Virus record (IMG/VR): IMGVR_UViG_3300034682_000303
Location: 1 to 21,172 of that record
Reading direction: 5' to 3' (one strand)
Length of the DNA stretch: 21,172 bases
Source of the DNA: a virus
The first letter of the stretch is position 1. Each line of letters opens with the position of its first letter. A program made the position numbers and the translations under genes. Positions 14,631 to 21,172 of the stretch are shown here, in pieces. The notes beneath the pieces were generated by a model. It was not told the origin of the DNA. It saw only the letters and a program-made list of their open reading frames with translations, and ran no database searches.

Positions 14631-15067
14631 TTACACACCCCGCACTTTTCGGTCACATACTCGTTGGGTTGCAGGTAGCGGCCGCAGGTGGAGCAGGTCG
14701 GTACCATGTCCAGGGTGGCGAGCCGATCAGACCAGCAGGTGGCCTCGCAGAAAAACAGGCTGGTGAGCCGGTTGCCGTCCAGGATGACCGGGCGCACATG
14801 GCCGAACTCGCCGCAGCAACTGCAGCGCATCGAGGGGCGGGCGTTGGCTGGGTCGGTCTTCACCACGGTTTCACTGGCGGCGCGGGCCAGTGGCCAGCAG
14901 GTTTCGACGCAGTAGGGGTAAGAGCGGCGACCGTGTCGGCCCGCTACCGGCAGGCAAACCGCCATCTGGCGGCACTTGGTGCAGGGCTCAAGCGTCACGA
15001 TATGGCTGTTTGCAGGGCGCACGACGCCCAAAGCCGGGGCAAGCCCGGCTGGTTTTTGGTGAGTCAT
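14627..15067 (-). CDS. Cysteine-rich putative multi-zinc-finger protein
   Basis: A 146-residue protein with several cysteine pairs: CTKC (about 29-32), CVETC (about 53), CSCC (about 82), FCEATC (about 107) and CSTC plus CGVC at the C-terminus (about 124-145). The spacing suggests three treble-clef or ribbon type zinc sites. It immediately precedes gene A and overlaps its start (ATGA), and itself overlaps the upstream gene (TAATG). Such proteins occur in P2-like early regions without known function; nucleic-acid or protein binding is plausible. Confidence 0.75.
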   Translation of the reverse strand: MTHQKPAGLAPALGVVRPANSHIVTLEPCTKCRQMAVCLPVAGRHGRRSYPYCVETCWPLARAASETVVKTDPANARPSMRCSCCGEFGHVRPVILDGNRLTSLFFCEATCWSDRLATLDMVPTCSTCGRYLQPNEYVTEKCGVCK

Positions 15068-15324
15068 TAGATGGAGTTCCCTTTAGATTTACTGGCTCTG
15101 GTTGAGAACTCGCGACAGCAATCGTTCCATCCTTCTACGCGTCCGCGCAGGAATTGCTCATCGTCACGGTCGTAATCGCCATTTTCAAATTCGACATCAA
15201 AGTCAATCTCATCAGGAACGTGTGGACGGTCCTGCTGTGTCGAGTCAGGCACCTCAATTTCGATGGTCTCTGCATGCATCAGCCGGATGCGCATTTCTGG
15301 TGTGATCTGGATGGATAACTTCAT
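15067..15324 (-). CDS. Acidic hypothetical phage protein, 85 aa
   Basis: Starts MKLSIQITPEMRIRLMHAE and contains a highly acidic middle (DEIDFDVEFENGDYDRDDEQ), then a conserved-looking GWNDC segment. ATG at 15324 has GGGGGTG upstream and overlaps the previous stop (ATGA). An acidic, DNA-mimic-like composition is visible but no function can be assigned. Confidence 0.65.
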   Translation of the reverse strand: MKLSIQITPEMRIRLMHAETIEIEVPDSTQQDRPHVPDEIDFDVEFENGDYDRDDEQFLRGRVEGWNDCCREFSTRASKSKGNSI

Positions 15325-15542
15325 ACCGCACCCCCAGCATGCAGTGTTCTGACTTTGCTCGATGCCTGACGGGCGGCCTGACGGGCTTGGCGGCACAAGG
15401 TCAGATGGGTTCTGGCCGGGGTGCGCTGGCCATAGGGGCCATCTGCGCGCAGGTCTACCAGGTCAAGCTGCAGGCCGTGCAGGCGCGCTTCGGCGTTCAG
15501 CATTTTGTCGACCCACTGGTCGATCAGGCGTTGGTGGCTCAT
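15321..15542 (-). CDS. Small hypothetical phage protein, 73 aa
   Basis: Starts MSHQRLIDQWVDKMLNAEARLHGLQLDLVDL, a long amphipathic helix, and ends in a basic Arg/Ala/Gln-rich segment (CRQARQAARQASSK). Start at 15542 overlaps the preceding stop (ATGA) and has GGGAGA upstream. Unknown function; part of the tightly coupled chain upstream of gene A. Confidence 0.6.
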   Translation of the reverse strand: MSHQRLIDQWVDKMLNAEARLHGLQLDLVDLRADGPYGQRTPARTHLTLCRQARQAARQASSKVRTLHAGGAV

Positions 15543-15862
15543 TTGATGGTCTCCCCCAATCCGTGGAGTGGTTCGCACTCGGCCCACCACTCGGCGATCT
15601 CTTTAGCCAGCGCCAGTTCGGCGCTGCCGACGGCAAGCCAGTACACGGCGCGAATGGCGCCCAGTGCCAACAGTTCCCTAGTCGCTTGACGGTTGCGCAA
15701 GGAATCGCTGTCGACTAATGCGCAGGTGAATTCAGCCTGTGCGGTTTCCCAGTGCTTGGTCAGCTGGCTGACCGGTGCGGGCGGCTGCATATGGGCGGGG
15801 CCAGATTCGGCGCCGCCCAGCTCGTCGATCGGCGGCTCCAGTTCGAACATGTCATCAGTCAC
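15539..15862 (-). CDS. Hypothetical phage protein, 107 aa, GTG start
   Basis: Acidic N-terminus (MTDDMFELEPPIDELGG) followed by a proline-rich stretch and a helical half (NRQATRELLALGAIRAVYWLAVGSAELALAKEIAEWW). The start is GTG at 15862: it overlaps the upstream stop as GTGA and has AAGGGGG at good spacing, whereas the next ATG (15850) has no ribosome site. Function unknown. Confidence 0.65.
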   Translation of the reverse strand: MTDDMFELEPPIDELGGAESGPAHMQPPAPVSQLTKHWETAQAEFTCALVDSDSLRNRQATRELLALGAIRAVYWLAVGSAELALAKEIAEWWAECEPLHGLGETIK

Positions 15863-16389
15863 AGGGCACCCCCTTGCATCTCATGAGCAAAAGGCGGCTG
15901 GAATACCACGGTGCTGTCTGGGCCGCTGGCCATATCCACGCCGATGATGTGCGGGCCGTCCATAAATGGCAGGTCACCATCAGCCAACTGCTCGACTTCA
16001 ACCTCTGGCGGCATGAATACCAGTCCCTGCTCATCGTCCTGCCACCTAAAGCAAGCCTTGGCATCGGTGACCAGCCATTCTTCCGCTTCCTGCGGATTGG
16101 CCTCGGCATAGGTAATGAACATTCGAAGGAACGGCATTCCGCCGACGTATTTGGTAATGGAGGAATACAGGGACATCACCGGCGGCCGCTGGCCACCCTG
16201 CAGGATCTCGAGGCGCTTGGTCAGCTCGGCGTAGATGTCGAGCAGGGCCAGCTCGTCGGCCAGTTCGGCCAGCGCCTCAAGGCTCGCCTCAATGGCGAGG
16301 CAGTGACATGCCCCGAGCTGGGGGCGATGGGTATTAATGAGGCTGTTCGCGACTTTGCGGATCGCCTGTTCTGCTGTAAGATTGTTCAT
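15859..16389 (-). CDS. Hypothetical phage protein, 176 aa
   Basis: Begins MNNLTAEQAIRKVANSLIN. The first half is helical (LEALAELADELALLDIYAELTKRLEIL); the second half is acidic with a VDMASGPDSTVV motif near the end that superficially recalls a nuclease or ATPase strand (GVDMASGPD), common in phage proteins of unknown role. ATG at 16389 is preceded by GAGGAAAA. It is the first gene after a 63-base gap that contains a stem-loop, so it may start a sub-operon. Confidence 0.65.
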   Translation of the reverse strand: MNNLTAEQAIRKVANSLINTHRPQLGACHCLAIEASLEALAELADELALLDIYAELTKRLEILQGGQRPPVMSLYSSITKYVGGMPFLRMFITYAEANPQEAEEWLVTDAKACFRWQDDEQGLVFMPPEVEVEQLADGDLPFMDGPHIIGVDMASGPDSTVVFQPPFAHEMQGGAL

Positions 16390-16417
16390 GAGGTTTTCCT
16401 CGCTGATTGATTGAAAG

Positions 16418-16454
16418 CCCCGCTGGTGCGCCAACACCGATAGCGGGGTTTTTT
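16418..16454 (+). terminator. Stem-loop with T-run, oriented against the early operon
   Basis: Stem CCCCGCT (16418-16424) and AGCGGGG (16442-16448) followed by six T on the plus strand; an inner GGTG/CACC pairing extends it. It fits a rho-independent terminator for plus-strand transcription, but all genes here are on the minus strand. On the minus strand the run after the stem is only CTTTC, so it would at best attenuate the early operon. Confidence 0.65.
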
Positions 16455-16896
16455 ATTGGCCGCTTCCGGCCACCTTCTGCAAAACCGCTCTGCGGCTTTC
16501 CAACATGCCGGCCTGCTTGTTGAGCTCGGCCCGGCGCTTGTTCTCGTGTTCGGCCTGTTCCTGCTCGCTGCGGGTCGGCCCCTCAATGCGGCGGGTGGTG
16601 CGGTGCCACTCGCGGCGGTGCAGCACGCCGCCATCAAACTCATGCAGGGTTGCCATCAGCTCACCCAGGGCGAGGCGGATCGCCTCTTGTTGGTCAAAGT
16701 CGAACTGGTCCAGCTCGCGCCCGGCTTGGGTGGTCGACACCCCGGCGGCGTAACAGATGACGGCGCGGGCCCGGGTCGGCAGGCGTGACCAGCGGCTGGA
16801 CGCCCCATTGCGGCCGAACTTGGCGCGCATCTCTGCCAGCGCCACCTCTGCGGCGCTGGGTTGTTGAACGAGCTCGAAAATCTGTGCGGTGTTCAT
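16453..16896 (-). CDS. Hypothetical phage protein, 147 aa
   Basis: Starts MNTAQIFELVQQPSAAEVALAEMRAKFG; the middle AGVSTTQAGRELDQFDFDQQEAIRLALGEL may be a helix-turn-helix-like fold, and the C-terminal third is a charged coiled-coil type helix (RSEQEQAEHENKRRAELNKQAGMLESRR). ATG at 16896 has GGAGGG upstream. I do not know the family. Early-operon position suggests a replication or regulation accessory. Confidence 0.65.
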   Translation of the reverse strand: MNTAQIFELVQQPSAAEVALAEMRAKFGRNGASSRWSRLPTRARAVICYAAGVSTTQAGRELDQFDFDQQEAIRLALGELMATLHEFDGGVLHRREWHRTTRRIEGPTRSEQEQAEHENKRRAELNKQAGMLESRRAVLQKVAGSGQ

Positions 16897-16911
16897 GGGG
16901 CGGCCCTCCGG

Positions 16912-17130
16912 TTATGCCTGCAGCAGCTTGGTCAGCCAGTGCGGGCGAGGTTGATGGCACGGCTGGAAGCGCAGCGCGCCACGGCGGCCCTGGCTGTCTT
17001 CCAGATAACTGCCGTCGAAACGGGTGGTGTTGCGCATCACCGGCTCGTCACCGCTGGTGACGACGGTGGCGCGGTTGAACAGCAAAAACGGCAGCGGGAT
17101 CAGCCCCGGCTGCTCGGCGCGCAGTTTCAT
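16912..17130 (-). CDS. Small hypothetical phage protein, 72 aa
   Basis: Starts MKLRAEQPGLIPLPFLLFNRATVVT; the rest is polar and basic (RRGALRFQPCHQPRPHW). A strong ribosome site AAGGAG precedes the ATG, which overlaps the stop of the Ogr-like gene (ATGA). Unknown function. Confidence 0.6.
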   Translation of the reverse strand: MKLRAEQPGLIPLPFLLFNRATVVTSGDEPVMRNTTRFDGSYLEDSQGRRGALRFQPCHQPRPHWLTKLLQA

Positions 17131-17384
17131 GCTGACTCCTTGAGCGGGACGCTCTTCGACATGGTTTTGTGGTTTTTGCCCACGCCCTTGCAGGACGGCA
17201 GCACGATGGCCGGATTGGGCATGGCGGATGGGCTGATGGTGCCGACGATTTCAAACGCCGCCTTGAAGGTGTGGCCGCAGTCGACATTGCTGCAGGCGTA
17301 ATAGGCGTGGCCTGTCAGCGGGCTCATTTTGGTGGAGTTTCGGGTATTCGCGTGGTAACCGCAGTGGGGGCAAATCAATCTCAT
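17127..17384 (-). CDS. ogr: Ogr/Delta-family late gene activator (zinc finger)
   Basis: An 85-residue protein whose N-terminal 50 residues match Ogr/Delta activators: C5-P-H-C8, then C31-SNVD-C36, i.e. CX2CX22CX4C, with the intervening YYACSNVDCGHTFKAAFE pattern. In P2 and P4 these proteins bind upstream of late promoters and contact RNA polymerase alpha. The probable target is the inverted repeat at 4717-4743. ATG at 17384 has AGGAGA upstream. Position is unusual: P2 ogr lies at the end of the tail genes beside attP, while here it is third in the early operon after cox and the CII-like gene, so late activation would follow early transcription directly. Confidence 0.88.
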   Translation of the reverse strand: MRLICPHCGYHANTRNSTKMSPLTGHAYYACSNVDCGHTFKAAFEIVGTISPSAMPNPAIVLPSCKGVGKNHKTMSKSVPLKESA

Positions 17385-17395
17385 GGTCTGGTCTC

Positions 17396-17908
17396 CTATG
17401 CGCCGATGGCGGCGCGGGCCATATCGGCGGCGCACGCGAGGCTGGGGATGGCGTGAAAGCGGTCCTCGACCTCGGTAGCCAGCAGCACAAGGTGCTCGAT
17501 GCCTGCCCAGATGCCGGTGACGACGGTGTTTCGGTGTGATTTGGTGACGCGGTCACCGGCGAGGAGGGTGGTGGCCTGGGCCGTGACGCCCAGGATCTGG
17601 GCCCCCGCATTGAGCGCCTGTTGGGCGCGAGCCTCTGGGGCAACCTGGGCGGCATCCGGCAGACGAACGGCGGTCAGGCCGCAGTCAAACAGCAGGCCAT
17701 CAAACAGGGTGTCGTCGCCGGTGGCGTGGTAGAGGGCAACCAGATCCCTAGCCGTCAGCTGATGCGGCTGGTCAGGGTTCAGCTTGTTGCGCAGCATCTG
17801 CTCCCCAATCTCTGCTGACCTGGCCACTTCGGCGAGGTTGTACCTTGCTGCGAAAAGTGCGCACGCAGCCTCATAGCTATGCTGTTTGGATGCAGTCTGT
17901 TCAAACAT
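17396..17908 (-). CDS. CII-like phage regulatory protein (Phage_CP76 family)
   Basis: A 170-residue protein resembling the CII-type regulators of 186 and related P2-like phages. The N-terminal half carries a helix-turn-helix (YNLAEVARSAEIGEQMLRNKLNPDQPHQLTARDL read in part), followed by DLVALYHATGD; the C-terminal half is helical with small residues. In 186, CII activates establishment of lysogeny. ATG at 17908 has GGAAAGG upstream. It lies just after cox in the early operon, as expected. Confidence 0.85.
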   Translation of the reverse strand: MFEQTASKQHSYEAACALFAARYNLAEVARSAEIGEQMLRNKLNPDQPHQLTARDLVALYHATGDDTLFDGLLFDCGLTAVRLPDAAQVAPEARAQQALNAGAQILGVTAQATTLLAGDRVTKSHRNTVVTGIWAGIEHLVLLATEVEDRFHAIPSLACAADMARAAIGA

Positions 17909-17935
17909 GGTTGCCTTTCCTTGAATGACAGAGAC

Positions 17936-18145
17936 TCAACGAGAGACAAGTGCTGCTTGATGGCATTCCATCCGAAGCGCTTCGAGGTTGATGACCACTT
18001 TTTGCCGCAGACCGGTTTTCGGCAGGATAGGAAGGCGCCCCGCCTCGATCATCGATTGGACGTAGTCCTCAGTGAAACCGGTCATCTCGGCGAACTTTTC
18101 CTTGGAGCAGACCGGAAAGGTGAATGCTGGTTGCATTTGTGTCAT
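17936..18145 (-). CDS. cox: Cox/Apl-like excisionase and regulator
   Basis: A 69-residue DNA-binding protein at the start of the lytic early operon, opposite the repressor. It has the winged-helix pattern of P2 Cox-type proteins: SKEKFAEMTGFTEDYVQSMIEAGRLP followed in part by GLRQKVVINLEAL. Its expected roles are repression of the lysogenic promoter and directing excision with the integrase. ATG at 18145 is preceded by AAGG. First gene of the leftward operon, about 30 bases from a candidate promoter. Confidence 0.85.
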   Translation of the reverse strand: MTQMQPAFTFPVCSKEKFAEMTGFTEDYVQSMIEAGRLPILPKTGLRQKVVINLEALRMECHQAALVSR

Positions 18146-18173
18146 GATGGAAACCTTCTCTCTATTATTTCGG

Positions 18174-18201
18174 CTAATACGCCTTTATTTGACGTTATCA
18201 A
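18174..18201 (-). promoter_or_regulatory. Candidate leftward early promoter with overlapping operator
   Basis: On the minus strand, TTGATA (18201-18196), 16 bases, then TATTAG (18179-18174) form a good sigma-70 promoter for cox and the early operon. A perfect inverted repeat CTTTATTT-N16-AAATAAAG (18183-18214) straddles its -35 and spacer and is a good candidate operator for the repressor or Cox. The surrounding 18146-18313 is AT-rich and has no other gene. Confidence 0.6.
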
Positions 18202-18273
18202 CTCTAAAATAAAGCTGAGAAACTCACCTTTCTCTGCCTTATTGCAGGGTGATGATGGAGCTGGTCATGCGAT

Positions 18274-18300
18274 TTGTCAAGATCGCGTACCCCATATTCT
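18274..18300 (+). promoter_or_regulatory. Candidate rightward repressor promoter
   Basis: TTGTCA (18274-18279), 15-base spacer and TATTCT (18295-18300) precede the repressor. The spacer is shorter than the optimal 17, so this is tentative. A start site near 18307 would leave only a few bases before the ATG at 18314, or about 20 before the ATG at 18329. Confidence 0.4.
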
Positions 18301-18328
18301 CCATTTTTTGCCAATGGTGCTTTCGCTT

Positions 18329-19108
18329 ATGGAAGAATTTAAGGTTGGTTCGTTTGACTCTGCTGGGTTCGCAAAAAGGCTTATCGAGGTTAGAGGCGAG
18401 GAATCGAGACGTTCTCTGGCCATTCGTGTAGGGATGGCTGATTCGTCCATCTATAAGTATGAACAGATGGATGCGCAGCCTAATGTGGAGCGATTGGTTG
18501 CGATTGCCGTCGCCACAGGCGTTGATCTCAGGTGGTTGGCGTGTGGTGATGACTGGGAGCGCATCCTGGCTGGCGCGACGGCTATCCCCTCATCAGGCGA
18601 ATCAGCCAAAGAAGCCAAAGAAGCGGCGGCAGACTACCTGGCTCATACCCCGAAAGTTGAAGTGGCCCCAAGCCCATTGATGGGGGCCAATGACGACTTC
18701 ACCTTTATCGACAGTTACCAGGTGTTTGCATCGGCCGGCCAGGGCCAGTTTGTCAGCGACGAGCAGAAGTCTGAACCGATGGCGTTCCGTACCGAGTGGC
18801 TGAGAAAGGAAGGGTTAAAACCGGATCGGTTGGCAGTGATCCGGGCGAAGGGCGACAGCATGGAGCCCACCATCTCTGACAACGACATCATCCTGCTGCA
18901 CCTGGCCAACGGCGATGCGCCGAGGGATGGCTTACATGTAATTCGGATGGAGGGCGGGTTGTTCGTGAAACGCCTGCAGTTCTCTCCCCTGGGCGACGTG
19001 AAAGTGGTCAGTGACAACCCCACCTACCAGTCATGGGACTTCACCAAGGAACAACGGGCAGACCTGCATGTAGTTGGCCGGGTTGTCTGGGCTGGAAAGA
19101 AATTCTGA
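18329..19108 (+). CDS. LexA/CI-like self-cleaving prophage repressor (HTH + S24 peptidase)
   Basis: A 259-residue lysogeny repressor. N-terminal helix-turn-helix (about 10-65: SLAIRVGMADSSIYKYEQM). The linker is Ala/Lys-rich. The S24 domain has the cleavage site A136-G137 (ASAGQGQF), catalytic S177 in KGDSMEPT and catalytic K214 in LFVKRLQ, with the 37-residue Ser-Lys spacing seen in LexA and UmuD. RecA filaments should therefore trigger self-cleavage and prophage induction; P2 C protein has no such domain. Start is uncertain: ATG at 18329 or 18314 (five residues longer), neither with a good ribosome site. It is divergent from cox, as in a CI/Cro-type switch. Confidence 0.9.
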   Translation: MEEFKVGSFDSAGFAKRLIEVRGEESRRSLAIRVGMADSSIYKYEQMDAQPNVERLVAIAVATGVDLRWLACGDDWERILAGATAIPSSGESAKEAKEAAADYLAHTPKVEVAPSPLMGANDDFTFIDSYQVFASAGQGQFVSDEQKSEPMAFRTEWLRKEGLKPDRLAVIRAKGDSMEPTISDNDIILLHLANGDAPRDGLHVIRMEGGLFVKRLQFSPLGDVKVVSDNPTYQSWDFTKEQRADLHVVGRVVWAGKKF

Positions 19109-19159
19109 GTTTGGTGACGATCACCTCTATCGAATAACAATGAGCTGAAGGGATAAAAA

Positions 19160-19894
19160 ATGAACAATAAGGTTGTGTTGGCAATTGCATTATCTGCAGT
19201 GCTGTTCGGTTGTGGACCCATGGATCCTAAGACCACGGTCTTACCATCTGACATATCTACCTGGAAAACTGATACCAAATTGGAAGGTGCAGTCAAGAAG
19301 TTAGGCGAAGAGGATAAGCGCTTATTGCTGGCTTATTCGGTGAGAGCCGGCATGGGCCAAGCCTTTGGTGGTGAAGGCATCCCACAGGGTACAACCATCG
19401 GATCTGCAATAGAGACCCAAAAAGCGTGGGAAGAAGCACAACGCCAAGCGAAAGCGCAGCAGGAGGCACTGGCTGCTGAGGTGAAAAAGAAGCAATTGGA
19501 GAGCCTGAAAGAGATGAACGCAGCTCTGACTACAAGCTTGATGGAGCTCAACTACGTTCCTTCCGACTACCAGGCAAGAAGGATCTCGGACCTCTTTGAG
19601 GTACAAATCGCGTTTAAAAATAACACCGGTGAGAAGATGATTGGCGTTCGTGGAACCGTTGTATTCAAAGATGTGTTTGGCGAAACAATCAAGCGTATCA
19701 ACCTCTCGAATGATGGCGACATTCCTGCTGGACAGACAGTAATTTACAACGGCAGCTTCGACTACAACCAGTTCATGGATGAAGATGTAAAACTGCGGAA
19801 CACTGAACGCAGCAAGTTGACCTTCGAGTGGGAACCAGACATCTACATTTTCGAGGGTGGAAAGAAGCTGACTATGCCTGGGCGAAATGGGTAA
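19160..19894 (+). CDS. Putative outer-membrane lipoprotein, lysogenic cargo gene
   Basis: A 244-residue protein with a lipoprotein signal: basic N-terminus, hydrophobic core and lipobox LFGC with acylated C18; the +2 residue is Gly, so sorting to the outer membrane is expected. Residues about 85-130 form a charged coiled coil (QKAWEEAQRQAKAQQEALAAEV). The C-terminal part (about 150-235) is beta-rich with FEVQIAFKNNTGEKMIGVRG, like an FxLYD or Ig-like module. Ribosome site AAGGGA lies 8 bases upstream. It sits between repressor and integrase on the same strand, a position typical of genes expressed from the prophage. Function unknown; blocking phage adsorption or altering the host envelope are possibilities. 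Confidence 0.75.
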   Translation: MNNKVVLAIALSAVLFGCGPMDPKTTVLPSDISTWKTDTKLEGAVKKLGEEDKRLLLAYSVRAGMGQAFGGEGIPQGTTIGSAIETQKAWEEAQRQAKAQQEALAAEVKKKQLESLKEMNAALTTSLMELNYVPSDYQARRISDLFEVQIAFKNNTGEKMIGVRGTVVFKDVFGETIKRINLSNDGDIPAGQTVIYNGSFDYNQFMDEDVKLRNTERSKLTFEWEPDIYIFEGGKKLTMPGRNG

Positions 19895-19923
19895 CCCGTT
19901 AAAGCGATGGCGATTCAGCGGCT

Positions 19924-20994
19924 ATGACCGTCCGTAAACTCACCGACGGCTCAAACAACCCCTGGTTGGTTGAGGTCTACCCTCAGGGGCGTTCCGGGCC
20001 CCGCAAACGCAAGCGCTTCGTCACCAAAGGCGAGGCGCTGGCGTGGGAACGATTCATTCTGGATGAGCATCAGGCCAAGCCCTGGCTTGGGAAGGATGCG
20101 AAGGAGCATCGTACCCTGCAGGAGCTAATCGGCCTCTGGTACAAGTTGCACGGCCAGACCCTAAAACGCAGTGAGGTTCGCTTGGCCAAGCTGCAGATCA
20201 TCTGCAACGGAATGGGCAACCCCAAGGCGATCGATATTACCCCCTCGATGTGGGCGCACTATCGGGCCAAGCGAATGGCCGGCGAGATAGATAACGGCTG
20301 GAATGTGGGTGCCAAGAAGGCGATCACCGCCAGAACGGTCAATCAGGAGCTGGCGTTTCTCAAAGCCGTGTTTGGTGAGCTAATCCGGTTGGGGGAGTGG
20401 CAACATGCTCACCCGTTGCAAATGACGACAAGCATCAAGACGCCCGACTCTGAGATGACCTTCTTACTGCCGGGGCAGATTGCCGAACTCCTCCATGCTG
20501 CCCAGGAGTATCCCAACCCAGACTTGGCTCTCATCATCAAGATCTGCTTGGCGACTGGCGCACGTTGGCGAGAGGCGGAGGCACTGACCACCTCGCAGGT
20601 GACCCCGTACCGGATCACCTATACCAACACCAAGGGCAATAAAAACCGGACGGTGCCGATCAGCCCGGTGCTTTACGATGAATTGATGGCTGGCGTGAAA
20701 GGTGGGAGCTTGTTTACTCCCTGCTATCTGGATTTCGGGCGGGCGTTGAAGACGACGGGGATCGAGTTACCGGATGGGCAGCTCACCCATGTTTTGCGGC
20801 ATACCTTTGCCAGCCACTTCATGATGAACGGCGGCAACATTCTGGTTCTCCAGAAAATCCTGGGTCATGCGAACATCCGTGACACGATGCGCTATGCCCA
20901 CTTCGCCCCCGATCATCTTGAAGAGGCTGCCCGGCTTAATCCGCTGGAGAAGTGGCGGCAAAATGGCGGCGCAACATCTGATTATGGCCTCTAG
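19924..20994 (+). CDS. int: Phage integrase, tyrosine recombinase (P2 type)
   Basis: A 356-residue tyrosine recombinase that integrates and, with Cox, excises the prophage. The N-terminus (MTVRKLTDGSNNPWLVEVYP, then GPRKRKRF) is an arm-binding domain like P2 Int (about 337 residues). Catalytic residues are all visible: R214 (ATGARWREAEA), K237 (NTKGNKNRTVP), H289/R292 (HVLRHTFASHF), H315 (ILGHANI) and nucleophile Y324 (MRYAHF). Start at 19924 follows the lipoprotein by 29 bases without a strong ribosome site. No frameshift is seen, so the enzyme appears intact. It ends about 50 bases before host gene nhaR. Confidence 0.96.
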   Translation: MTVRKLTDGSNNPWLVEVYPQGRSGPRKRKRFVTKGEALAWERFILDEHQAKPWLGKDAKEHRTLQELIGLWYKLHGQTLKRSEVRLAKLQIICNGMGNPKAIDITPSMWAHYRAKRMAGEIDNGWNVGAKKAITARTVNQELAFLKAVFGELIRLGEWQHAHPLQMTTSIKTPDSEMTFLLPGQIAELLHAAQEYPNPDLALIIKICLATGARWREAEALTTSQVTPYRITYTNTKGNKNRTVPISPVLYDELMAGVKGGSLFTPCYLDFGRALKTTGIELPDGQLTHVLRHTFASHFMMNGGNILVLQKILGHANIRDTMRYAHFAPDHLEEAARLNPLEKWRQNGGATSDYGL

Positions 20995-21045
20995 TGCCAC
21001 TTTATAACCCTTACGATTCATTGAATATCATGGGATTGCGGTGCT
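20995..21045. other. attR: attR region (phage-host junction), exact core unknown
   Basis: The phage integrase stops at 20994 and the host nhaR gene starts at 21046, so the right junction must lie in or very near these 51 bases. They contain a short near-palindrome ATTCA-T-TGAAT (21016-21026). No tRNA gene is present. Without attL, outside the window, the core cannot be defined. Confidence 0.6.
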
Positions 21046-21172
21046 ATGTCACACCTTAACTACAACCATCTCTACTATTTTTGGATGACTCAGAAGAAGG
21101 GCTCCGTCACGCAGGCGGCGGAAGCCCTCTTTTTGACCCCACAGACCGTGACCGGTCAGATCAAGCTGCTTG
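21046..21172 (+). CDS. nhaR: NhaR-like LysR-family transcriptional activator (partial, 5' end)
   Basis: Only the first 42 residues are present. They read [19 protein letters not shown], then [19 protein letters not shown], which matches E. coli NhaR closely (NYNHLYYFW and AEALYLTPQTITGQI). NhaR is a LysR-type regulator that activates the sodium/proton antiporter gene nhaA in response to sodium. It is host DNA and marks the prophage boundary. Integration directly upstream replaces or separates its native promoter region, so its expression may depend on sequences left at attR. Confidence 0.85.
   Translation, partial: MSHLNYNHLYYFWMTQKKGSVTQAAEALFLTPQTVTGQIKLL

Noticed and set aside
17879-18313. 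N-terminal extension of the repressor from 17879
   Set aside because: It would overlap cox and the promoter region; HTH alignment supports a start at 18314 or 18329.
19113-19125. Hairpin GGTGA-CGA-TCACC after the repressor as terminator
   Set aside because: The stem is only five base pairs and no T-run follows, so termination is not supported.

Overview
The window is the integrase-side half of a P2-like temperate phage integrated in a gammaproteobacterial chromosome. The last 127 bases are host DNA: the 5' end of a LysR-family gene that reads as nhaR. High GC in the phage core, the gene content and the NhaR sequence suggest Aeromonas, where P2-like phages such as phiO18P are known. The genus call is inference. 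The other prophage end (lysis remainder, tail genes, attL) lies beyond position 1.

Layout from left to right. Positions 1-4637 (minus strand) hold the late operon in classical P2 order: scaffold/protease O, capsid N, terminase small subunit M, head completion L, tail X, a TraR-type zinc finger, two holin-like membrane proteins, and the start of a muramidase endolysin. Positions 4638-4786 form a divergent late promoter region with a perfect inverted repeat that is a good candidate Ogr site. Positions 4787-7614 (plus) encode terminase large subunit P and portal Q, ending at a strong terminator. Positions 7664-7960 contain a recognisable cos site (12 bases identical to P2 cos as I recall it, in the same orientation relative to Q) flanked by repeats. 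Positions 8077-9773 are a phage-borne umuDC operon with a LexA box. Positions 9819-10678 (minus) are an AT-richer two-gene cassette of unknown function in the place where P2 keeps tin and old. Positions 10934-18145 (minus) are the early/replication operon: cox, CII-like regulator, an Ogr/Delta zinc-finger activator, several small unknown genes, the rolling-circle initiator A (with a probable origin inside the gene) and a methyltransferase. Positions 18146-18328 are the lysis-lysogeny switch region. Positions 18314-20994 (plus) are a LexA-like cleavable repressor, an outer-membrane-type lipoprotein cargo gene and the integrase, followed within about 50 bases by nhaR, so attR lies between int and nhaR.

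How it fits together: the repressor is an S24 self-cleaving protein, so RecA activation should induce this phage, unlike P2 itself. The same SOS signal should switch on umuDC. After induction, the cox-CII-ogr-A operon is expressed; the Ogr homologue, unusually encoded in this early operon, would then activate the divergent late promoter between O and P. The most interesting unexplained parts are the two-gene cassette at 9819-10678, the lipoprotein at 19160, and the repeat architecture around cos.
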